From an uncultured Bacteroidales bacterium (GTDB lineage: Bacteria > Bacteroidota > Bacteroidia > Bacteroidales > FEN-979), in contig CAIYUC010000075.1 in the NCBI GenBank assembly GCA_903929315.1, positions 1 to 43,996 on the forward strand: 43,996 nucleotides of DNA, in the 5' to 3' direction. Each line of letters starts with the position of its first letter. Positions within the stretch are counted from its first letter, which is position 1. The notes under the pieces were generated by a model. That model searched no databases. It had not been told where the DNA came from and was given only the letters and a program-made list of their open reading frames with translations. Both the position numbers and the translations under genes were made by a program. Shown here in pieces: positions 7,370 to 14,990 of this stretch.

Positions 7370-9118
7370 TTACCTGTCAAGGTCTGCCAATACAAAGTCC
7401 ATGGCCCCAAGGATGGCCAGCACATCGGGGATTGTATATCCTTTACTTATAAGTGGCACCATTTGCATATGCGGGAATGACGGTGCGCGTATCCTTGCCC
7501 TGTAGGCCGAAGAGCTCCCGTCACTCACCAGGTAGTATGCATTGCTTCCTTTTGCCCCTTCAATAGGTACCATTGCTTCGCCGGTAGGGATCACAGGACC
7601 CCAGGAAACACCCAGAAAATGGGTGATCAGCGTCTCAATATCCTGCAGGGTCATTTCTTTCCTGGGTGGGGTGGTAAGGGGATGATCGGATTTATAATGC
7701 CCGGAAGGCATCTGATCGATACATTGCCGGATGATACGGAGACTCTGACGCATCTCTTCCATGCGTACCAAAGCACGGTCATAGCAGTCACCGTTCTTCC
7801 CAAGGGGGATATCAAATTCAAACTGATCGATCCCGGAATAGGGTCGTTTTTTCCGGTAATCAAAGTTACAACCTGTAGCGCGGAGTCCTGCACCTGTGAT
7901 GCCCCATTCAATTGCCTCTTCGGCAGTATATACGCCTATACCGACCGTCCTTGCCTTGAATATACTGTTCTTCATCACGACTTTATCGAACTCTTTAAGC
8001 CTCTTGGGCATATATTCGACAAAAACCTTTATTTTCTCCTGCCAGCCATCCGGAAGATCATGTGCGACGCCACCTATCCTGAACCACGACGGATGCATAC
8101 GCCCACCTGTAACAGCAGATACAATGTCGAAAATGCGTTCCCTGTCATTGAAAGTAAAGAATACCGGTGAAAGTTGTCCCAGGTCCTGCGCGAAAGTCCC
8201 AAGCCAGACGAGATGACTGGCGATACGGAACAACTCACTCATCATGATGCGGATCACCTTGGCGCGGTCCGGAATTTCAATTCCTGCGAGCTTTTCGACC
8301 GAAAGCAGATAAGCCAGGTTGTTCAGCACGCCGCTCAGATAATCGATACGGTCGGTATAAGGAATAAAGGTATGCCATGATTGCCTTTCGGCCATCTTTT
8401 CAGCACCCCTGTGATGAAAGCCAATGTCCGGAACCACATCCACAATATCTTCCCCATCGAGCTGCAAAACAAGTCGCAGTAAACCATGTGTCCCCGGGTG
8501 TTGCGGGCCGACATTGAGGAACATGAAATCAGAATCCTCAGTGTGTCTTGCCAATCCCCATTCTTCAGGGTTGAATTTCAGGTTTGCGTCATCAATGGCG
8601 CGCATCTGTTCTTCCAGTATATAAGGTCCCATCTCTGTCGCCCTTGCCGGATAGTCTTTCCGCAGGGGATATCCTTCCCATGAGCGGGGCATCAGGATCC
8701 TTCGCAGGTGGGGATGGCCGGTAAAGTTAATACCGAACATATCATACACTTCCCGTTCGTACCAGTTGGCGCTGGGCCAGATATCCGTGATGCTTGATAC
8801 GGATGGGGTTTCTCCGGTAGCCGCAGTTTTTATGCGAAGATCTTCGTTGCGTTCCAGGGAGGTAAGGTGGTAAACGACCGTGAAGTCGGCAAGGGTAACG
8901 CCATTGGTATGTGTTTTTTTCCTTTCATCAATAGCGGTGAGGTCATACAGCATTTTATAGGGCTGTGATACTTCATTCTTCAGGTATTTCAGGATCGCCG
9001 GTACATCGTTTTGCCTGATCAATAAGGTTGGAGTGCCGTCGGCTGTATGCTGTTCGATAACGGCTGTTTCGCCAAATCTGGTAGTTATTAAAGGGATGAT
9101 TGGTTGAGCCTCGTTCAT
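7370..9118 (-). CDS. nuoCD: NADH-quinone oxidoreductase subunits C and D, fused
   Basis: One 582-residue protein carries both the NuoC (30 kDa) and NuoD (49 kDa) parts of complex I. Residues about 1-175 are NuoC-like, with [12 protein letters not shown] and LRKDYP near the end of that part. Residues about 195-582 are NuoD-like, with [20 protein letters not shown], the [10 protein letters not shown] region, and a C-terminus ending in the conserved [12 protein letters not shown]. NuoD helps form the quinone site together with NuoB. The ATG at 9118 is chosen over a TTG at 9133 because AGAGG lies six bases before it. The fusion is known from enterobacteria and parts of Bacteroidota; many other lineages keep separate genes. 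nuoB lies 24 bp upstream in the operon. Confidence 0.96.
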   Translation of the reverse strand: MNEAQPIIPLITTRFGETAVIEQHTADGTPTLLIRQNDVPAILKYLKNEVSQPYKMLYDLTAIDERKKTHTNGVTLADFTVVYHLTSLERNEDLRIKTAATGETPSVSSITDIWPSANWYEREVYDMFGINFTGHPHLRRILMPRSWEGYPLRKDYPARATEMGPYILEEQMRAIDDANLKFNPEEWGLARHTEDSDFMFLNVGPQHPGTHGLLRLVLQLDGEDIVDVVPDIGFHHRGAEKMAERQSWHTFIPYTDRIDYLSGVLNNLAYLLSVEKLAGIEIPDRAKVIRIMMSELFRIASHLVWLGTFAQDLGQLSPVFFTFNDRERIFDIVSAVTGGRMHPSWFRIGGVAHDLPDGWQEKIKVFVEYMPKRLKEFDKVVMKNSIFKARTVGIGVYTAEEAIEWGITGAGLRATGCNFDYRKKRPYSGIDQFEFDIPLGKNGDCYDRALVRMEEMRQSLRIIRQCIDQMPSGHYKSDHPLTTPPRKEMTLQDIETLITHFLGVSWGPVIPTGEAMVPIEGAKGSNAYYLVSDGSSSAYRARIRAPSFPHMQMVPLISKGYTIPDVLAILGAMDFVLADLDR

Positions 9119-9142
9119 TCTGAACCTCTTCAAAAAGAATTG

Positions 9143-9781
9143 TTACATTTCATTCATTGGCCGGATATTTCCCATTTTCCTTCGTTCTTCCATTTTCTGA
9201 TCGCGCATGCTCGGCTGGTTCTGCCGTGTGACGATACCTTGCGGGCCGATAACCCAGCTAAGGGGCCGTGTCTCCCTGCTGATCGATTCCCGTAATAGCA
9301 GCAGCCCTTCCAGGAAAGCATCGGGACGTGGCGGACAGCCTGAGACGTAAACATCCACAGGCAGGATCTTATCTACTCCCTGCACTACGCTATATATATC
9401 ATACATCCCGCCTGAGTTGGCGCATGAGCCCATGGATATCACCCACCTGGGAGCCATCATCTGTTCATGAAGTCTTTTGATAATGGGAGCCATTTTTATA
9501 AAAACGGTGCCTGCAATGACCATCATGTCTGCTTCACGGGGTGTGCCCCGGATGACTTCACCTCCAAACCGTGCGATGTCAAAACGACTGGTAATGGAAG
9601 TTGCCATTTCAACAAAACAGCAGGAAAGGCCAAAGGCAAAAGGCCAGATCGAATTCTTTCGTCCCCATGCCACCAGGTCGTCGAGCCGGGTCAGGACGAC
9701 GGATCTCTTGATTGCCTCATCGATCGTTGCTGATTCGGCATTGGCATTAGGGTCATCCGGTTTTTGGATCGTATATTTCAT
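9143..9781 (-). CDS. nuoB: NADH-quinone oxidoreductase subunit B
   Basis: NuoB holds cluster N2, the last Fe-S centre before quinone. The ligands are visible: the vicinal pair C54-C55 ([10 protein letters not shown]), C120 ([11 protein letters not shown]) and C149 ([10 protein letters not shown]). The length of 212 residues includes a Met/Arg/Gln-rich tail longer than in many homologues. The ATG overlaps the nuoA stop by 4 bp (ATGA) and AAGGGA stands just ahead of it inside nuoA, so the two are translationally coupled. Confidence 0.96.
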   Translation of the reverse strand: MKYTIQKPDDPNANAESATIDEAIKRSVVLTRLDDLVAWGRKNSIWPFAFGLSCCFVEMATSITSRFDIARFGGEVIRGTPREADMMVIAGTVFIKMAPIIKRLHEQMMAPRWVISMGSCANSGGMYDIYSVVQGVDKILPVDVYVSGCPPRPDAFLEGLLLLRESISRETRPLSWVIGPQGIVTRQNQPSMRDQKMEERRKMGNIRPMNEM

Positions 9782-10188
9782 TTTCCCTTGCTTTTAGATC
9801 TCAGTATTTTCTTGCCATCCGGTCCAAAATTCAACGCTCCGATTCCCAGTTCATATATAAGTACTGCAAGCAGTATAAGGATAAAAACCAGAATACCCAA
9901 ATAGCCGGGGAGTCCGAGTTCACGGAAAGAAACGGCCCAGGCGATAATAAATGCCGCATCCAGGTCGAATATGACAAAAAACATGGCAATCAGGTAAAAG
10001 TGGGATGAAAAGCGCAGGCGTGCATTCCCTGTGACCGGAATTCCCGATTCATAGGGTTCACCGGTCGTTTTTCCAGTGTGACGTTCCCCCAGGACCCAGG
10101 ATAACCCGATCAATATTCCTACGATTGCGAACGCAGCAGCAGCATAAACCAGAAAAGGCCAGAAATAAATTGTTTCCGAGAGGAGCAT
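9778..10188 (-). CDS. nuoA: NADH-quinone oxidoreductase subunit A
   Basis: NuoA is a small membrane-arm subunit at the joint with the peripheral arm. Three hydrophobic spans are visible (about residues 8-30, 64-86 and 93-115). The conserved [19 protein letters not shown] loop lies between spans 1 and 2, and [13 protein letters not shown] in span 2. The ATG at 10188 (MLLSETIYF, 136 residues) is preferred to a TTG two codons earlier. It is the first gene of the leftward nuo operon. It is also the only membrane-arm subunit encoded in this window. Confidence 0.95.
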   Translation of the reverse strand: MLLSETIYFWPFLVYAAAAFAIVGILIGLSWVLGERHTGKTTGEPYESGIPVTGNARLRFSSHFYLIAMFFVIFDLDAAFIIAWAVSFRELGLPGYLGILVFILILLAVLIYELGIGALNFGPDGKKILRSKSKGK

Positions 10189-10243
10189 TACCAAGCCTGA
10201 TTAAACAATTAACATTTTACTAACCACCTCAGTCCCCGGAGAC

Positions 10244-10403
10244 TGACTAAAAAGTATGGTAGATTATAAATTTTCCTTCTTCGTGTACTTTGTGCAGACT
10301 TAGTGTCATTGTGGTTAAGTGTTTTATAAATTAACCACAAAGGTCACAAATCTAAAGGCCGGCAGGCAGGTTTTACACAAAGATCACAAAGACTTTTTAG
10401 TCA
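10244..10403. repeat. 160-bp palindromic, MITE-like element
   Basis: The outermost 12 bases TGACTAAAAAGT (10244-10255) are perfectly repeated in inverse at 10392-10403. Inside, CTTTGTG/CACAAAG blocks pair imperfectly, and the centre is GTGGTTAA facing TTAACCAC. The right half also holds GCCGGCAGGCAGG. On the minus strand it contains TAGATTTG (10347-10354), a possible -7 box for nuoA about 160 bp away. No open frame is inside. Confidence 0.6.
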
Positions 10404-10757
10404 ACTTCATAGGGTGGAAGGCTATATAACTTTACCTGTTTTTCCGTGGTCTAAAATTAAATAAATATTCCATTATGAACAGAAAAACAAAAATTTCGGC
10501 AAAAGTAATTAAGTTCCTTGCAGATTCTGGAAAATATTTTACCTGATTTTGTCATAACATAGTCCATTGGTCACCATTTCATGAAAATTTCGTATCATTG
10601 CAGGCGAAGCTTTTTCAATGTGACGTTGAGCACCTCAACCCTGACCCTTCTCCTGAAGGGGAGGGGAAGTAAACTCTGCGTCTCTGCGCCTCTGCGGTGA
10701 AAAAAAAGATGAGCTAAATTCAAATAAGTAAGAAAAGGATCACAATTTTAAACACAA
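10404..10757. other. Intergenic stretch between nuoA element and trpS
   Basis: No gene is seen here. From 10404 to about 10600 the sequence is plain AT-rich DNA. It then carries two repeat-like tracts. The first is CACCTCAACC followed by a CCCTTC-TCCT-GAAGGG hairpin (10645-10660), a weaker relative of the hairpin at 6827. The second is a run of CTCTGCG units (10674-10700) of a kind common as dispersed repeats in environmental genomes. No convincing trpS promoter or T-box-like leader was recognised; TATCATTG near 10592 is a one-mismatch -7 box. Confidence 0.5.
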
Positions 10758-11768
10758 ATGAACACTAATCAGAACACCGTCTTTTCCGGCATACAGCCAA
10801 CCAGTGAAATGCATTTCGGGAATTATTTCGGCGCGGTGAAAAACTGGGTGGCCATGCAGGATAAATATAATTGTATTTATAGTGTTGTGGACTATCATGC
10901 CATGACCATGCCATACAATCCCAAAGAACTTCAGAATAAAACTATGAATATGGTCATTGACCTGTTGGCGTGTGGCATTGACCCGGAGAAATCTATTCTT
11001 TTCATTCAGTCACTCGTTCCGGAGCATGTGGAATTATGCTGGATTTTGAGTTGTTTTTGTTCTTATGGTGAGCTGCAACGCATGACACAGTTCAAGGACA
11101 AATCGGAAAGCGATCAGATGCAGGAGAAAGGCAACATCGTTTCTGCCGGGCTTTTTATCTATCCCGTGCTGCAGGCAGCCGACATACTCGTTTACAAAGC
11201 CGGACTGGTGCCTGTCGGTAAGGACCAGGAGCAACATCTTGAGCTTTCCCGGAACATCGCTATCCGTTTTAACAACAAGCACGGGGAATATTTCAGGGAA
11301 CCCAAAGCTTTGTTCACCGAAATCCCGAAGCTTATGTCGCTGGCCGATTCCACAAAGAAGATGAGCAAGTCTTTGGGCGACCAGCATTGTGTTCGTCTTT
11401 TCGAGGAAGAAGCCAGCATCCGTAAAAAAGTAAAAACTGCCGTTACTGATATTGGTCCCAAATCCGATACCATGAGCCCCGGGGTCGCCAACCTTTTTGA
11501 GTTGCTCAAAGCATGTGATAAGATAGAGATATACCAATCACTATTGAACGACTATAATGCAGGTACTCTTAAATATGTCAGTCTCAAGGAAAATGTTGCC
11601 AATGCGCTGGTTGAGCTCTCAAAGAAATTTTCAGCCAGAAAAGCTGAAATATTGTCAAATCCAAAAGCAATAGAAGAACAGGTGCATGCAATGAGTGGAA
11701 AAGCCCGGTCCATTGCTAAGGAAACCATCAGGGAAGTGCGGGAATTGGTCGGGTTACCGCGATATTAA
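10758..11768 (+). CDS. trpS: Tryptophanyl-tRNA synthetase
   Basis: A class I aminoacyl-tRNA synthetase that charges tRNA-Trp. The HIGH-type motif reads HFGN (residues 19-22) and the second signature is an exact KMSKS (201-205). Other family landmarks are FSGIQPT at the start, DYHAMT, and the PVLQAADIL...VPVGKDQEQHLELSR stretch. The 336-residue length is typical of the short bacterial type. The ATG at 10758 gives the expected N-terminus. Its stop codon overlaps the xseB stop by a few bases from the opposite strand, so the two transcripts converge. Confidence 0.97.
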   Translation: MNTNQNTVFSGIQPTSEMHFGNYFGAVKNWVAMQDKYNCIYSVVDYHAMTMPYNPKELQNKTMNMVIDLLACGIDPEKSILFIQSLVPEHVELCWILSCFCSYGELQRMTQFKDKSESDQMQEKGNIVSAGLFIYPVLQAADILVYKAGLVPVGKDQEQHLELSRNIAIRFNNKHGEYFREPKALFTEIPKLMSLADSTKKMSKSLGDQHCVRLFEEEASIRKKVKTAVTDIGPKSDTMSPGVANLFELLKACDKIEIYQSLLNDYNAGTLKYVSLKENVANALVELSKKFSARKAEILSNPKAIEEQVHAMSGKARSIAKETIREVRELVGLPRY

Positions 11769-11986
11769 TCATTTCGACCAACTTCCTCTTTGGATTCCAG
11801 TTCCTTCAAAATCTTGTTTACATCTTCTTCCGTTGAAGACAATTTATTCTTGCATATTTTTATCAGGAATGCAGCTCTTTTGACCTTTGCAGAAAGTTCG
11901 TCAACAGTAATCTGGCCTTCTTCAATTTCTGAAACTATGCTTTGTAATTCTTCAAAGGCTTCGGTGTAAGTTGGTTTTTCATTCAT
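11765..11986 (-). CDS. xseB: Exodeoxyribonuclease VII small subunit
   Basis: A 73-residue helical protein with the family pattern TYTEAFEELQSIVSEIEEG near the start and LEEVNKIL-like heptads after it. XseB binds the large subunit and is needed for the single-strand DNA nuclease. The start codon overlaps the xseA stop as ATGA, so it is translated after xseA in a two-gene leftward operon. It converges on trpS with overlapping stop codons. Confidence 0.92.
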   Translation of the reverse strand: MNEKPTYTEAFEELQSIVSEIEEGQITVDELSAKVKRAAFLIKICKNKLSSTEEDVNKILKELESKEEVGRND

Positions 11987-13386
11987 TTCTTGTCAGATTT
12001 TGTAATTTTTTTTGCCGTACTTATAATGTTCCCATCGGTTAGTATCGTGTTTAAAAAATCCCCATCCGAGACCTGGCCAACGCTTTTGACCGCTCTGCCA
12101 TTAAGGAGTGTGATACTATATCCGCGTTTCAAAACATTATCAGGATTCATGATTGTAATATTCTTTTCTATACCGCTGATTTCCTTATCTTCATTCCGGA
12201 GGAAGAGAATAACATCTTTTTTCATACTCAATGCCATTTGCTTAATGAGGAGTTTGGCGCTCATGCAGATGGATAATGTTTCTCTTTTTAATCCATTTAA
12301 AATCAAAGTATACTCCTGTTTTTCCTTTTGAATTAAACTACTTGATTGTTGAAATAATAATCTGAAATTATTCAGTATTTCATTGTTGCATTTTAACAGC
12401 AGATTGCCGGTGACCGATCGAAAATATCTGACGGAATTAAAGAATCTCAGTTTTTCATTTTTGATCCGGTTCATTGATTTATCAATTATTGTCTCTTCCG
12501 CTTTTTTCACCGGAACAGAAAAATCATGAAACTTCTGAATCAGATAGTCTCCTAGTCCTGTTGGCGTGATAGCATTTTTAAATGCGATCATCTCAACGAC
12601 AGTTTCATTTGTTGAATGACCAATTCCTGTGAGTACCGGAATGGGAAAGAGGGCGATTTCTTTTGAAAGTTGGTAATTATTATAACACGTTAACCCTACA
12701 TCGCCACCTCCGCCACGAATAATAGCAACGACATCAAAATGATCGATCACTTTTAAAATAGTATGCAGTTGATTAATAATTGATTCAACTGCCCTTTCAC
12801 CTTGCAGAAGAGTGGGAAAGAGCATATAAAAGAATCTGTATCCCCATGAATTTCCATCAATTACTTCCAGGAAATCAGAGTATCCCTTACTTGTATCCGC
12901 AGAAATAATAGCAATACGTTTGGGCAGTAATGACATACCAAGTCCTTTATTCATATCAAAAAGACCTTCTTTCTTCATCTTTGCAATTGTCTCCTGTTTT
13001 TCCCTTTCAAGCTCTCCTAATGAATAGCTGGGATCAATATCAAGGATCCGTAAACTAAGGCCATGGACCGGATCGAAAATAATTTTTGCATAAAGAAGTA
13101 TATTTATTCCATTCTTCAAAGGTTCCTTCAGGATTCTTAAAAAGTTATTGTTGATACTGATGTAGTCGTCTTTCCAGAGAATGGCTTTAACCTGGGCGAT
13201 CAATGTTCCTTCTTTTTTCTCGATGAGTTCAGGGTAGCAATGACCGGACTGAGGATAAAGATTTAATTTATTCATTTCAGCTTTAACCCAAAAAGACCTG
13301 GCATATCTTGTTGATAAGGTCTTTTGAATACTTAAAGTAACCTCCAGCAAAGAAAAGATGGTTTTATTTTTTACTTTTTCCGGCAT
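11983..13386 (-). CDS. xseA: Exodeoxyribonuclease VII large subunit
   Basis: The catalytic subunit degrades single-stranded DNA from both ends. Residues about 10-110 are the OB-fold DNA-binding domain (RSFWVKAEMNKLNLYPQSGH). The nuclease core follows, with KRIAIISADTSKGYSDFLEVI, the glycine-rich IIRGGGGDVG, and PVLTGIGHSTNETVVEMIA, which corresponds to the GxGHexD region of better known homologues. The C-terminal part is long and helical, ending in the usual LKRGYSI segment. The variant RGGGGDVG lacks the acidic SxEDL sequence of enterobacterial enzymes. Length 467 is normal. A TACCTTTG promoter box sits eight bases before the ATG. Confidence 0.93.
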   Translation of the reverse strand: MPEKVKNKTIFSLLEVTLSIQKTLSTRYARSFWVKAEMNKLNLYPQSGHCYPELIEKKEGTLIAQVKAILWKDDYISINNNFLRILKEPLKNGINILLYAKIIFDPVHGLSLRILDIDPSYSLGELEREKQETIAKMKKEGLFDMNKGLGMSLLPKRIAIISADTSKGYSDFLEVIDGNSWGYRFFYMLFPTLLQGERAVESIINQLHTILKVIDHFDVVAIIRGGGGDVGLTCYNNYQLSKEIALFPIPVLTGIGHSTNETVVEMIAFKNAITPTGLGDYLIQKFHDFSVPVKKAEETIIDKSMNRIKNEKLRFFNSVRYFRSVTGNLLLKCNNEILNNFRLLFQQSSSLIQKEKQEYTLILNGLKRETLSICMSAKLLIKQMALSMKKDVILFLRNEDKEISGIEKNITIMNPDNVLKRGYSITLLNGRAVKSVGQVSDGDFLNTILTDGNIISTAKKITKSDKK

Positions 13387-13393
13387 TACAATT

Positions 13394-13401
13394 CAAAGGT
13401 A
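13394..13401 (-). promoter_or_regulatory. -7 box TACCTTTG for xseA-xseB
   Basis: An exact match to the Bacteroidota -7 consensus TAnnTTTG on the minus strand, ending 8 bp before the xseA ATG. If used, transcription would begin only about 4 bases before the start codon, giving an almost leaderless message. No clear -33 TTTG is seen. Confidence 0.45.
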
Positions 13402-13475
13402 ATTTTTTCCTGTTGATAATAAGCAGGTGAAATTTTATTTATCTTTACATATCCTCTCATGAAACAATAGTATAT

Positions 13476-14873
13476 ATGAAGAATTTATCCATATCTGTCC
13501 TGATCCTTGTCATTTCAAGCCTTTCCATTCTTCCTTCCGGCATTGCCCAACCAAATTTCCATCAACACCAATCATTAAAACCCGGTTCTGATTCCTGCTG
13601 GCAATATGTAGGAACGCCGGGGTTCAGTGGCGGAATTGCAACCGGCACCTGTCTGACATTTGACTATCTCGGCAATCTTTATCTGGCATTTGTTGATCAT
13701 GCGCATGGCAATCACGCATCAGTGATGATGTACGACGGATCAACCTGGACGTATGTCGGTACGCCCGGATTCACTACCGGACCGGCAGATTACCTTTCAC
13801 TTAATGTCAATTATTTTGATACACTTTACATTGCCTACCAGGATGCCAGTAATTCATGGAAAGCAAGTGTCATGAAGTTCGATGGAACCGATTGGGTACT
13901 CGTGGGAACCCCGGGGATATCTACAGGAGCAGTAGCATACACCAGCATTTCCTTTGATGATGCGCAATTGCCATACGTAGCTTACCAGGATAATGGCATC
14001 GGCGGGAAATTGTCTGTCAAAAAATTTACGGGATCCTATTGGGTTACTATCGGAAACATTGGTGTTTCTGATGGTGTAGCTGAATATATCAATATTGTCA
14101 ATTCCTATGTAGCTTATAAGGATTATGCGAATGGAGGCAGAGCCACCGTAAAGATGCTCGATGCTGGCAACTGGATAGTGGTCGGTCTGGTCGGTTTTTC
14201 AGCCGGTTCATCTGATTATCTTAATCTCGGATTCGATTATTATAACCGTCCGTATGTTGCCTTTATGGACGGTAGTGAGGCTGGAAAAGCAACAGTTATG
14301 ACCTTCAAATCAGGGAATTGGCATAATGTAGGAAATCCGGGGTTCTCACCAGGCATGGCAGCATTTGTAAGTCTTGCGATAGGCTATCCAAATGTACCCT
14401 ATGTTGCTTTCCAGGATTATCCTGATTCGCTGAATGCAACCCTTATGAAATTCAATGGTACAGGATGGGAAACATTTGGTTCTCCGGATTTCTCCGACGG
14501 ACATGCCTATTCAACAAGTCTTGCCCTAAATCCCGATGGACTGCCCTACGTGGCTTATTCTGATTCGACATGGGGATTCAAGGCGGTGGTCATGAAATAT
14601 GATAATGTAGCTACAAAGATCAACGAACCGGAAGGTTCATCTTTTTCACTCTATCCTAACCCTGCAACTTCCGCAATTATAATCGAGCAAAATCGGGATG
14701 GCGGTGATTTAATTTCTCTCGAAATCCTTGACGGGATGGGGAGGAAGATGGCAGACCAGGAAATGACCGGAACGAAAACGCTGATTGGCATAAAGAACTA
14801 TCCTCCCGGTATCTATTTCGTCCGGTTCAGGTCGCTAAAAGCATCGAACGTGCTGAAGTTCTGCAAGGAATAG
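13476..14873 (+). CDS. Secreted seven-repeat beta-propeller-like protein with T9SS sorting domain
   Basis: An exported protein of unknown substrate. Residues 1-24 form a signal peptide ending at GIAQ. Seven repeats of about 47 residues follow (roughly 42-385). Each starts with W-x-x-V-G-x-P-G-F-S-x-G and later carries YVAYQD and ATVMKFDG, a layout expected for a seven-bladed propeller. The fourth repeat is shorter. The last 75 residues are a type IX secretion C-terminal domain: FSLYPNPA, then LEILDGMGRKM, then YPPGIYFVRF, ending in a short basic tail. The mature protein is therefore likely moved to the cell surface or medium by T9SS. The gene stands alone; xseA diverges from it, and a near-consensus -7 box TATCTTTA lies at 13440-13447. 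Confidence 0.85.
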   Translation: MKNLSISVLILVISSLSILPSGIAQPNFHQHQSLKPGSDSCWQYVGTPGFSGGIATGTCLTFDYLGNLYLAFVDHAHGNHASVMMYDGSTWTYVGTPGFTTGPADYLSLNVNYFDTLYIAYQDASNSWKASVMKFDGTDWVLVGTPGISTGAVAYTSISFDDAQLPYVAYQDNGIGGKLSVKKFTGSYWVTIGNIGVSDGVAEYINIVNSYVAYKDYANGGRATVKMLDAGNWIVVGLVGFSAGSSDYLNLGFDYYNRPYVAFMDGSEAGKATVMTFKSGNWHNVGNPGFSPGMAAFVSLAIGYPNVPYVAFQDYPDSLNATLMKFNGTGWETFGSPDFSDGHAYSTSLALNPDGLPYVAYSDSTWGFKAVVMKYDNVATKINEPEGSSFSLYPNPATSAIIIEQNRDGGDLISLEILDGMGRKMADQEMTGTKTLIGIKNYPPGIYFVRFRSLKASNVLKFCKE

Positions 14874-14990
14874 CGATTAGCCATGAGCCTTTAGTTTTGA
14901 TGTTCCCGAAGTTATTCTGGTGCGAGCTTTGTGGTGGAAAATCCTTTTCGAACAGGGTTCAAAGTTGAGTTTTACCAATAAAGATGGAAA

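Noticed and set aside
10758-11768. T-box or other tRNA-sensing leader before trpS
   Set aside because: No specifier loop, antiterminator or terminator pattern could be recognised in 10404-10757; the visible structures are dispersed repeats.
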